DNA of 64,000 nt, from contig NC_084463.1 of assembly GCF_027409185.1 (NCBI RefSeq), positions 156,724,369-156,788,368 of the forward strand. Direction: 5' to 3'. The stretch's first letter is position 1, and each line of letters opens with the position of its first letter. Positions 46,797-59,300 of the stretch are shown piece after piece. A program made the position numbers and the translations under genes. The notes under the pieces were generated by a model, which made no database searches, was not told the origin of the DNA, and was given only the letters and a program-made list of their open reading frames with translations. Source of the DNA: Cynocephalus volans. Its lineage: Eukaryota > Chordata > Mammalia > Dermoptera > Cynocephalidae.

Positions 46797-47951
<1,155 letters not shown>

Positions 47952-49100
47952 GCCTGTGCTCTGGGTGATGGGCTTCTGCCATTCTGGGAGGGGAGGCTCT
48001 GGGAAGCTGTGGCTACCTCGGTCTGGTGGGCTCCGATTTGGGGCAGTGGAGGGGCCACTTCGGGCCAGCTGCCCGGCACAGGCAGGCCTGGGGGCCATCT
48101 TCAGACACTTCTGGGTAGTAAGAAGACTGCTCCCTGGCTGATCTGCGGGCCGTCGTCAGACCAAGAAGTTTGGGCTCCCTTCAGGCCCAGATAGAGGCGC
48201 TGACAACACAGCAGAGGTGCCAGCTTCCTCCCCGGACCAGGGTCACTGCTGTCCATGGAATCGTCACTTCTCACTAAGCCTGGATGCCCAGGGTGCCCAC
48301 CACCTCCTTCCTCCTGCGGTCTGGATCTCGTGGGCCCACCCTTCCTGGTGCAAGAGTTGCTACCTCTGGGGTGGACTGTGTGCCGCTGTGAGGTAGAACT
48401 GCCCTTGGGAGGAGGGCCTGGCCCAGAGGTGCCGGTGCCAGCACAGAAGTGGGAAACTAAGATTGGGGCCCTAACACCTCAGCTGCCCTCACCCCTCTAC
48501 CGGGGCTCATGGAACATGCCTTCCTCCCCAGACCCCCTAAGATTTGTATGGGACACAGAAGGCAGGGTCTCCTCCCCTGCCTTTTCTTCTGTTCTCTTTT
48601 CCCAGCAAGTGCCTGAAATCTTGCTGGGAAAAGAGAGCGATCCCTCCCCTTCCCCACAGCCTGAGCCTTCCAGCTGTCAAGTTTGAAAAGAAGCCACTGT
48701 GCCTCCAAGGCCTCCTGCACCGAAGAGAGGGGCTCTCTGCTCTGGGAAGCTGCTTCAGCTCCTCTCCCACTGCCTGCACTCTCCATTCCCTTAAATGGGC
48801 ACAGCCAGGGTGGCTGGCACGGCGTGGGGCATGGGACGGGCACTATGTGCCTCCAATCCGTCACCAGGGACAACTTCCAGGGTGTGAGGAGACAGGCCTT
48901 GCTCTGCAGTTCCCAGGGCCAGATTGTTCCCATCCAAGCAATAACAGGAGGAGAGGGTCAGGGCCGAGGACACTCAGGGACACTGCCAGGGACAGGGGCC
49001 CCACATGGTAGTGTTTTCTTTAGGAAGAAAAAAAAAAACTGGCTGTAAACATAAATTATATTTCTTGGAGAAAGAATGTGCGTTTCCCACACTCCTGTTT
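47952..49100 (+). other. LRRC10B: LRRC10B 3'UTR (extent uncertain)
   Basis: Downstream of the stop there is no repeat and no other gene for over a kilobase. I see no canonical AATAAA on the plus strand here. A weak CATAAA near 49050 could serve as a signal. The end is therefore a guess. Confidence 0.35.
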
Positions 49101-51221
49101 ATTTATAATCCCTGGAGCACTGGATCCTACTCCTGTGGGGTCCCTGGACTCCCTCTGGCACTACCCTGTCCCCAGCTCTGTGTCAGGCTGACCTGGCCAA
49201 CTGTCGTGTCCTGTCTGGGGAACAAGTGCTCGTTGTCAGACAGAAATGGCTTTGGCCACTCGAGGCTAGTCTCCCGTCCTGCGGCATCTTGCTCCCTGGG
49301 CGCCTCCCTTGGTCCAGCTGTCGGTGTTCTCCAGCTTCATTCTCAGATTCCCGACTCTTAGCATGTGCTCAGATCCCCCTCGAGCTGGGCTGAGCTTTCT
49401 CTGTTCTTTCGCTGGTACTGCCTCTCCTTCTCCCTGTGACTCCACTTGCCCCTCTCCATCTCTCTCCCGTTTTCTTCTTTCTCACTTTTTGCTCAGTTTG
49501 GAATTACGTTCTCCCCTCAATGTTTGGGGGAAAGATGAAGATTTAAAGAAAGAAAGAAAATTGTAAAACCTCAAGCCTAGAGGCTCATCTCCCAGGAGAA
49601 GATCCTGCCAAGCCTCCATCACCATGGCAACAGGGGCTGATGTCATACGGGGCCAGAAGGTCAGGCCCTGCCCAGCAGCCCTGCTGCTGCACTGGGCTGG
49701 GCCTGGATCTGGAGCAGTCAGCTTGTAAGTGAGAGAGAAGGCCTTGAACGGACAGAGGCGGTGTTGGGGTGGGGAAGATCGGAGGCTGCCCCCTTCCCAA
49801 GGAGGAGGAGCGATCTGGGGCTTGGTTGCAGACTTTGTCCCTTTCAGGGCTCCCCCTGTTGAGGTCCCATCAGGCCAGTGGGCCTTTCTGGGGTCTGGGA
49901 ACTTGGAGGAAGGAATTTGAGAGATCAGATGGTCACTCAGGTGGGGTAGAAGCCGCGGCCAACCAGGAACTGCCCTCTTGACCAATAACTTGTATCATGG
50001 CATAGGGGAAATACCCCTGGGTTCCAATCCTAGTTCTATTGACCTTGACCAAGTCGTGGCCCTCCTGGGCCTCAGTTTCTCAGTCTGTACACAGATGTAC
50101 AGGAGTTGGTTTATTTAGATCTGATGCTGCAGCTCAATACTCCATGCAAGGTATTTGTCTACTTTCCTTTCTTGCAAATCTTAGACATGAGATGGGGGGT
50201 GCGGAGGAAGCCACAGTCACCCTGGAATGACTGCGGGCATTGGAGCGCCCAGATTTCTTTGCTCCCCCTGGTCTGTTTCCCTGTGCCTCCTCCTGCTGTT
50301 CTTGCTTGAGGACTCTAGGTCTGGGCAAAGGCCCTGCGATGAGTCCCCCCTGGGCTATCCTGAGGTACACAGGGCCCTGCCTTTATCCATGGCCCCTTGC
50401 CGGCCAAGCAGGGGCTGCCAAGGCTGAGTTTCTCCCCAGAGAAAGAGGAGACGTTGTCAGGGCTCAGACCTGGCTTTGCTTCTCACTTGCTCTCCAGCAT
50501 CAGGAACCAGTTCCTTCTAGAAAGTTAGAGAGCTTGGTTAAAGTGGGTGCTGCTGCCTGGCTTTGGAGAACTATTGAGGGTTTTTCTCTTCACATGGAAA
50601 TGAGGGAGACCAGGGTAGGGAGGGGGCTGTTGCCAGGGACAGCTGGGCATCGCAGCTCCCCTGGGTGATGGAGAGGGTACTGTATTAGGAGTCCTAGCAC
50701 CCCCTACTTCCTGTGACTTCTCACTTGGCCTCTGGGAAGCAGGGAGAAGGCACATCTGTGGTTCCCCACATTGTCCTGGGGCAGTCAGAGGTGGGTGGGC
50801 TGTTGGGGATCAGGGCGGAGAAGCCCTGGAAGAGTTGTGTCTGTGCCTGGGATTCAGGGACAGATGCTCAGGGAGTTGGCAGTCAGGGCAGGAAGAGAGG
50901 CTGTGGGAACCGTGATGAGAAAAGGGCAGAGGCAGTGGCAGGGAGAGAAACAGGTCCAGGGGGGTAAGCAAACTGCCCATAAATGGGCATGAGGACTCCC
51001 AACCCAGTGCTCGCTCCGTGCCATGCCGTGTGCGGAGCAGCTGCTGCGTCCTTGGCTGCTGGTCAGGTCTGAGAGTGGAATGGATGCCGGTGGCAGCCCG
51101 TTCGTCCTCCCCTGCAGCCTCCAGACAAGCAGCAGAGATTCAGGGCACAGAGCTGGAGCAGTGGGTCTTTCTTAGCTTTGCTACTGCCATCCCCTGCCCC
51201 CTGCCATCCATCCTCAGGGGC

Positions 51222-51285
51222 TCGGGAAAGGGGAGAACAGGGTGCTTGGGAAAGGGGAGAACAAGGTGCTTGGGAACTGGGGACC
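51222..51285 (+). repeat. Short minisatellite
   Basis: A unit of about 24 bases, 'gggaaaggggagaacaaggt' plus 'gcttg', is present about 2.5 times in tandem with one substitution. Confidence 0.75.
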
Positions 51286-53639
51286 CTACCCAGAAGCGCC
51301 TCCCCACCTCCAATGCCACCACACGAGCTTACTCAGCCGTCTGTCCCAAAGCTTCGGCAAGACACCTGGGCACTCTTGTTCTGAAGATGAACATTTATTA
51401 GCACACCCAGGCAGGTGTGCCACAGAGAACGTGTATTCAGACAGGGATCCCTGCCCGGTGGGGGGGCTCACAATCTAAACAAGACACAACACATACACGC
51501 AGGACACAGACATGGGAAGCGGGCATGTTCACAGGAAACAGATGGCCAGGGAGCCACGGGCTGGGGCACACAGTGTGTTTCAGGCCTTGTCCTTCTGGTT
51601 GTCTTTGTTGGGGAGGGAGAGAACAGGACATGTGGCCCAGGGCGGCCTTCCAGAAAGCAGTGGGATCCAGGAGGGACTTGCAGGACAAAGAAAACACCAG
51701 AGCGCAGTGGTCCCAGGTACAGGGAGGGATGGGTGAACATCTCAGAGTCGACATGGATGAAGACAGACCCAAAGAAGTGAAAGTGGAGGAAAGAGGCAAA
51801 AAGTCCAGGGAAGAGGCCCTGAGCTGGTGGCAAGGGGCTGCCACCTCTGCCGGGGCTGAGCTGTCTGTGCATTCTGGCTCAGTTTCCCAGGTCTGTTTTC
51901 ACAGAAAAAGCCGAACAGAAGCTCTGGCAAGGGGTTGCTCTGAGGCTACTTACCTGACCCCGATGGCTCCCTCCCCAATCTCTCAAACAGAGATCAGAAG
52001 CCAAAAGAAGTAACTACCTTGAAAGGGACACTAAAACCAGGTTTTAAGAAATTGAGGGGGCAAAGAGGGAGAGGACAGGAAGCTTGGGCAGGGGGAAGGG
52101 TACGTAGTGCAGCCCAAGGAGGCAGCTGCTGGCCCAGGTGTTGGGCAACAGGCCCCCTTCACTCCAGAGTGGGGCAGGGGCCAGCAGGTGGTCACATGTC
52201 AATAGAGATGCGCTCGATTCTTCTGTGCCTGTGTCTGAAACAGATGTAGCACCTTTCTTCTTTAGTACGGAGAGCTGCAAGGCCTCGGCTGCCCCTGGGT
52301 TCCGTGTGGGGAGGGAAAGGGATGGAGTTGGGAAGGTTATTGCTTTGTTGTAGACTGAGAAAACTTGAGTGGGAGGAAGGAAATAGCTTGCCCAGGGCCA
52401 CAGAGGCTGCAGAAGGACGGGACTGGAACCCAGCCTTGCAGGCCCTCAGGCAGGAATCTGCTCTTTTGAACTGGAGGGACTTTCCTAATCCTAAAGAGTT
52501 CATCTAGAAAAGGGTGGAGAGAAGCCCCAGGTCCAGCAACAGACCCAGAGCTGAGTCTTTCTCCTATGGGGACCAGGCAAGAGACACTATCCTGAAACCA
52601 TAGTGGCCCACTGGTGGTAGTAGGGATGGTGGAGGGTCCCCCTTTGGTTGATCTGACCTGCCTTGGAGGGTGGTAAGGGTCCCCTGTCAGGCTGGGTGAG
52701 CCGGAGGGACACCCCTGAGGCCTGGAAACAACATTCCAGTAAGCCTTGCTTCAGGCCTGACCTGGAAGATGTAGCTGCTCCCCTGCTTTCTGGGCAGCTG
52801 GTGGGATTGTATTTGAGATTTGAGGGGTCCGGAAGCTCAGGACGGACCTGGTCACCAGTGAAGCCAAATCCCATAGGTGACAAGCTGAGAGGAGACTCAT
52901 GTCAAGCTCCCCATCCCCTTCACCCCACTGCCTCTTCCCCTGGGAAGGTGAGAGAGGGCTGGGACCCACAGAGGAAACAGCCAAGGCCCTACTTTTTCAC
53001 GATCCTTTATTAATCCGAACAGGCCTTGCCACAAAAAGCAGGCCCATCCCCACAAAAATATGATTTTGCAAAGAGGAAATCTGCTGGCTTAGAGGGTGCA
53101 TGTGGTGGAAAAATTCTGTATGATTCTTTTTTTCTTTTTTCCTTCAGTTTTTCTTCTCTTCGCTGCAACTTTTTTTTTTTTTTTTTCCTTTTTGGTGTTA
53201 GTGGGTTTTTGTTTTATTTTTTATAAAACACTTGCACTCAAGGACTCAAATACAATACAAACAATGGCCACCAATCCCCACCCCTGGGAGCCCAGCTGGA
53301 CTGGGGACCCCGTTGGCTTTTTTGTGGCTGTTTTCCTTCGTCCCTTCCCTGGCGTCTAGTGCCGGTGGGCAGGTGTGGGGGGTCCAGGGCAGGTGAAATT
53401 TGTACAGCAGTTACACGGGGAGAGGGTCACAAGAAAGGATACCTGAACAAGATAACAACTAAGTCTAGGGCACCCACGAAGACGGCAGATGACGCTCATG
53501 AAGGGGCCTGGGACACAGTGAAGAGACAGATGGTCCTGGCTGGCCTGGCTATCTCTGGAGGCTCTGTGGGGGAAGGGCAGGTGGGCCTTGCTCTCAGGTT
53601 TCGGTAATAATACTTTGCTCCTGGGTAGCACCTTCAGAG

Positions 53640-53790
53640 TCTTCCTGCCTTGACCCCCAGGTCAGGTGATGGTGGCCTCCCAACCTCCCCTATGAGGTAG
53701 GTGAAGTATTATTACCATCATTTTACAGATGGGGAAACTAAGGCCCAGGGAGTGTGGGTGACTTGCCCAAGGTCCTGGGATGGTGGCAGG
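53640..53790 (-). repeat. MIR SINE fragment in the SYT7 3'UTR
   Basis: Reverse MIR: 'gtattattaccatcatttta', 'cagatggggaaactaaggcc', 'gacttgcccaaggtcctggg'. Confidence 0.8.
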
Positions 53791-54685
53791 GCTCTGGTGC
53801 CCTCCCCCCACCCTCAAGTTCCCCCAGTCCCTGCTCTCCTATCACCCTAGACTGCCCCCACTCCATACCCCCCCCACGCCATCCGTGCAACCCCACAGTC
53901 CCCCAGCCCCCCACTCCCCCTCCCAGAGCTCCAGCTGCGAGTGGGGGATTGGGGAACCCCAGGCCGGGTGACCAGTGTGGCTGGGCGGGGTCTGATTGTA
54001 AAGGGACTCCGCATGTGTGGCTAAGAGCTCCGTGGGCGGGGCTGGGAGAGGGGGTGCCGTCGCCCCACCCACGCGACACGAGCTGCTTGGACCCCCGTGG
54101 ACTCTCCAGCAGGCGACGGGGCACAGGGTGGGGCAGCACGGGAAACCGAGGCGGATCCGAGGAAGGGTAGGAGAACGACAGATGGCTTCTGCCCTCAAGA
54201 CTTCTGACAGCACCCTCTCTCTTCCACACAGCCTTGGGGTCGCCGCCCTCCCGTCCCCTCCGGGGCTGGTCCCCAGCCTGCCCGATAAGGACGGGGCAGT
54301 TGGGGCAGACCCCATTTTAAGCAAAGCTACAATGCAGGAACGTGTGGATTTACAAGGACTGTGGGTGACTATTTGCTTCACATTAGCATTCTCCACTCTA
54401 CAGAACGCTTCACCTACTGTGTGTGACATTCCTGCAGATCCCAGGGGGAGGGGATGGGGGCGGGGCTGTGAGATTCAACTTAAAAAAATTTTGATATGGG
54501 CGACCTCACAGAGCAGAACGCTCAGCTGAAGAGAAACCTACTGAAGGAAAATGGTTCCCAAATGTCTGTGCTTTCGCCATGCTCGGGATGAACGGGCCCT
54601 TTCCAGAGTCCCTTCCTTTCCTTGGGGTGTCAGGCCCATCCAGGGTAGAACTGTGGGCCGAGACCGCGGCCGGACTGTGGGGTCC

Positions 54686-54701
54686 TGGCGCCACCTGGCG
54701 G
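54686..54701 (-). promoter_or_regulatory. CTCF-like motif, minus orientation
   Basis: On the minus strand CCGCCAGGTGGCGCCA matches the core CTCF motif (CCACCAGGGGGCGCTA) at 13 of 16 positions by eye. It sits in a small GC-rich patch of the SYT7 3'UTR. Confidence 0.5.
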
Positions 54702-56220
54702 CGTGTTCCGGGAATGTCGGGCCCAGGCGCGCGGACCCCTTAGATTTGAGGATCTGTCACCAGCTGGGCGGTGTATCTCTACCAGGATCAGCATGGGGAT
54801 GAGAGGGCTTAAGCAGGGATCACCCTGAAATCTGCTGTCTCCAAGGAGAAGCCAGTACTAGTCTTAGCAGTAGCTGAGGCAGAGAAACTTAGCTTTTTTG
54901 TAAAATTTTCTCTGCCACCTCTGCCTGGGCAGTGAGTGGGAGGGGCAGGAGAAGCTGCTCTGAGGGACCAAGGGTCAGTGGGGAAGGGGTAGAAGACAGT
55001 TCTGGAGAAGGTCAGGTGCTGGAAGATCAGGGGCCACGCGTGACAAGAGGGAACGGAAGTAAGGTCTGGAAGCATGGGGGCATGGAGGGGTGGGGGAGTG
55101 AAGGTGGGGTCTGCACAGGCAGGGAGAGATGAGAAAGGGCAAGGAAGCTGGAAAGCATGGAGGACATTGCCAACTTGGTTGGGATGTGAGCTCTGGGAAG
55201 GTGGTGGTGGGTCTTTGGATGAGTATTAGGGAAAAGCCAGTGGGAGCTTGGGACCCCTGAGAAGGAAGGCAGCAGGTGAGCCCTGGTGGAATGCTTGACA
55301 CACAGTAGATGCCTAAAAGGTATGAATCAATGCTCGAGATGAAATCTCTGGGGAAGGAGCCACTGGAGGACTGTGAGCAGCGGGGGGGCACTGAGGGGTC
55401 AGGGAGGAGACGGGAAGGCAGGAGGCAGCCCAGTTCTCAGCCCAGCTGAGTCTGCTCTCTTCCCCACCCCACTCTACCCTTACCAGCCTCCCCTCTCCCA
55501 CCCCCTGGTTCTGTGGCCTTGACTGCTCTCCCAGCCCCCAGCCCCACCTCACCTTCATGAAACCCTGCTTCTCTGCACAGTCTTTAGCACTGCCAGCCCC
55601 AGGAGGAAAGGCAGCGAGCGCCCCCCTACCCCACGTGCACACGCACACACAGTGAACACAACACAAGTACACAGGGCCACGGCTCCCAGGACCCAGGAGC
55701 AGGCTATATAGTATCCTCAGCATTCAGGGCCCAGCCGGCACCTGAAACTGCCCTGGGGATGGGACTCACTGGGCCTGGCTGGGGCCAAACGCCTCAGCCT
55801 CCCTTCTCCTGGGCCCGCATGGGGGCTGGGGAGGGAACAGCCTCTCTCCACTCCAGGCACTGCCTTAAAGAAAACGGGGGACCATGCCCACCTGGCGGGC
55901 CTCTGGAGGGATCTGCCCATTTGCCTGTCTGGCTCTCAAGCTCTCCCCCACCTCTTCAGTATCAGTAAGTCAGGAAGTTAAGGGGCAAAGCAGTAAAATG
56001 GCTCCTAGAGCCCCTCCCCCGAGCTGACTGGACCGGTGGAGGGTGGGGCTGGTACTTCCTAGACACAGGGCCCAATTGAGTCCTGGGACCCTTCCCTGGC
56101 TGAGCCCTCAGGGTCCTCCCCTCACCATGGCAGGGGGGCCAGGCTGGGCGTTGTGCATAAAGTGGCGAGGACATGATGGGGACCCAGGCCCTCAGCCCCC
56201 TGGGCCTCCCTTGGCCCCAC

Positions 56221-56325
56221 TCAGGCCTTCAACTGGTGCCACTGGGCCACAGGCTGCCGGGGACGGGCAATCATGTCCTTCCAGTGTTTCACCTCCCCTG
56301 GCCCGCTCTTCCAGGACAGGTAGAT
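56221..56325 (-). CDS. SYT7: SYT7 last coding exon
   Basis: Encodes [18 protein letters not shown] and on to the C-terminal WHQLKA, 34 residues plus TGA. This is the end of C2B with the WHXL motif found in synaptotagmin C-termini. Acceptor 'tttctccccag' ends at 56326. Confidence 0.97.
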   Translation of the reverse strand: MYLSWKSGPGEVKHWKDMIARPRQPVAQWHQLKA

Positions 56326-59300
56326 CTGGGGAGAAAGGGGATAGGATGGCATTAGCGCAGTCTCTGGGGCATTGCCCCCTGCTCCCAGCAGGGGGCGACA
56401 CTCTGTCTCCACTGTGACATCCCAGCCTGTGATAACAGGGACCTTGGGACCTCCACCTATAGTGACAACCTACCAACAGAGCCCCTCTCCTCCCTCTGCC
56501 CTGCCCTGCCTGCCTGACTTATCTTCCTGACTGTGCCTCCCTGCCAGAGCCTGGGCATGCCTGGCCCTTTGGAATTAGACTGCAGGTATTTTGCAGTGGG
56601 GGGCTGAAGGTGGGGTGGAGGCCTTCCCTGCGCTACCTGTGGGATGCTGTCTAGCTCACCGTAATTACCATCGCTCCCACCTCCTGGGCATTACGACATG
56701 CCAGGCACTAAACTGGGGGATTATACACATAGGTCATCCAATCCTTACAGTGTGAGGTAGGTGTCTTCTATTATTATCTCCATTTTTCAGATGAGGAAAC
56801 TAAGGTACAAAGAGGGTACAAAGAGTTAAGAGACTTAGCCATGGTCACAGAGTTTATAAGTTTATATATAAATGGTGCAGAGGGATTTAAATCGAGGTCT
56901 TCTGAGCTCTACCAACCCAATCCTGCCGAACCTCTGTGGTAGGGGCATGACAGCCTCACAAGGCTGCATGCAGGGACCCCCAGGACACCCCACGGTATAC
57001 CCAGCTGACCCCAGCCTTGGGACTGGCAGGTGGCTAACAGCATAGGCATTGGGGAAAAGCAGTAGGTGCACAGATTGGGGTGCATTCTATAGTACTCCTT
57101 AAGACTGTCAAGACCCTAGAGAATAAGGAAAGACTGAGAAAGTGTTATGGGCCAGAGGAGACTGGGCACACATGACAACTAAATGCAACATGGTACCCTG
57201 CATTGGATCCAGGGACAGAGAGGACATTGATGGAAAAACTGGCGCAATACAAATCAAGTCTGGAGTTTAGTTCATAGTAATGCAGTCATGTTGGTTCCTT
57301 AAGCTGTGACAAATGTACCGTAGTAATGTGAGGGCTGACAACCGGGAATACTGAGTGAGGCGTATACGGGAACTCTCTGCACTATCTTTGCCACTTTTCT
57401 GTAAATCTAAATTTATGCCCAAATAAAAAGTACGTTGAAAGCAAAAAGAAGGGGAGCAAAGCCCAGCTCTCCATATACAGGTGGGGTGACCTCTCTCAGC
57501 CTCGGGCCGCCTTTGCACGGTGGGCTGATGGTGGCAGCTGCCTTAGAGACAGCTGGGAGGGCACATGTCATGCGCTAGCTGTATGGTGGCACACCCCCAC
57601 CTGGGCAGTTCTCTCAGTCAGTGGGCTCCTCCCTCTGAAGCTGGTTGACTCTTCATCCCCACAGGGTCATGGAGCTTGCTCTGCGATTGGCCCACATTTG
57701 CAACCTCAGCCTGGCATGATGCCCACAGCCTAAGCCACACCAGGCAGACAGGAGGGGCAGATTCCTGGCTTTTAAGCTGGGGCTGGGAGTCTGAAGGGAT
57801 CAGAGACCCTTGAGCTCCCTAAGCTAACCAGGCCAAAGCGAGAAAAAATCCACCTTCTCCTTGGTTCAGCCAACAGAAGTTAGGATGGTTTCAAAAGGAG
57901 CTATAGTTGGTCTCTAAGGAACACTCAACACCAAAGGCTAAGCTTCAAAAGTAACACATATGGTTACTTGGCTCCTGGCCTGAGCTGTTCAAGGGGGGCT
58001 CTGCTGGCCCCAAGCCCAGCCTGGAGCGCACACTCTCACTAGAATGTGCATGGTGCCATCCTTGTGAGCTGTACCACCTGTGACCACAGGTTGGCCAGTC
58101 ACACTCCCTGGGCAGGAAGGTCCACTCTCCTCTTGGAGGCGAGGCTGCCTCCCTCATGCCCAACAGCTGACTTCTCCACTCCCATCTGTCTGAGGGATGC
58201 CTCCACCCCAGCTCCCTTCCCTGAGGATGTCTAGGTCTCTCATACAGGGCAATGTCTCAGGGGATCTGTGTTGTCCCCTCACTCTCTCCTGGCATCTGCC
58301 CTTCCCTCTGCCTGCCATAATCCTGATTACTTGCACTGCTTCTGGTCAAACTTCCATGTCTGAAAGGACACACATACCCTTAGAAGGAACTTTTCAAAAA
58401 TAAATTTTGTTATAATAGTATCTAACATATATGTACCAAGTACTATGCTAAGCATTTCACTTGTTTTATTTTATTTAATCCTCCCAGCACACTGTGAGGT
58501 TATGACTGTCCTACTCTCATTTCAAGGAGAGGAAATTAGGCTCAAGAGAGGTTACAGCTGTTAAGAGGTGTGGCTGGGACCTGGGCCCAGGTAGTCTGAC
58601 TCCTAAGCCCACATTCAGGAATAGACATCTCAAAGTAGAAAAATGAAAGAGTGTATGTCAGAGAATCACATCCTGGAAAAACTCAAGACCAGGGATGGAT
58701 TTTTTTTGTTAATATGTGATAAGAAGGGGCTGGCCCGTGGCTCATTCAGGAGAGTGTGGTGCTGATAACACCAAGGCCACAGCTTCAGATCCCTATATAG
58801 GGATGGCAGATTTGCTCACTTGGGAGAGCGTGGTGCTGACAACACCAAGTCAAGTGTTAAGATTCCCTTACTGGTCTTTAAAAAAAAAAAAATATGTGAT
58901 AAGAAGAGGTCCTTCTACAAGGAGAATGTCCACGTATCTCAGGCAATTCTTACACCACCCTGTGAAGTTCTGTAGGGCTGGTATTAGTAGCTCCATTTTA
59001 TAGATAAGGACATTGAAACTCAGAGAGGCCAAGTGACTTGCCCAGAGTCACACAGCTGCTCATTGGCAAAGGAGGTGAGAACTGAAGTTAGGTCTTTGAA
59101 GTCTGGCTGCAGCTCCAGACACTGCCCCACACAGCTTGCCCTGTGCAGATGGGACCCTGGGTAATAATGCTCCAAGGCCCTTAGCCTGTCTGAGAGTCCT
59201 GCCCAGAAAACCTTCCTTTAGGGACCCAGGGCACTTCTCTCTCCCACTTCCTTCTTTCCCTGCCCTTCCAATAGTTTGTCTTAATATAATCGACCTAAGT

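Larger units (their letters stand above)
53190..56220 (-). other. SYT7: SYT7 3'UTR (predicted extent)
   Basis: Minus-strand sequence following the SYT7 stop, with no splice acceptor and recognisable exon beyond it. A minus-strand AATAAA lies at 53213-53218, just after 'gtgcaagtgttttataaa' and before a long A-rich run. Further signals are at 53006-53011 and 51394-51399, so longer forms are possible. It includes a MIR (53640-53790) and a CTCF-like motif. Confidence 0.55.

Noticed and set aside
49612-49630. RFX half-site-like 'atcaccatggcaac' between LRRC10B and SYT7
   Set aside because: No promoter or first exon nearby, and one arm deviates from consensus; likely chance.
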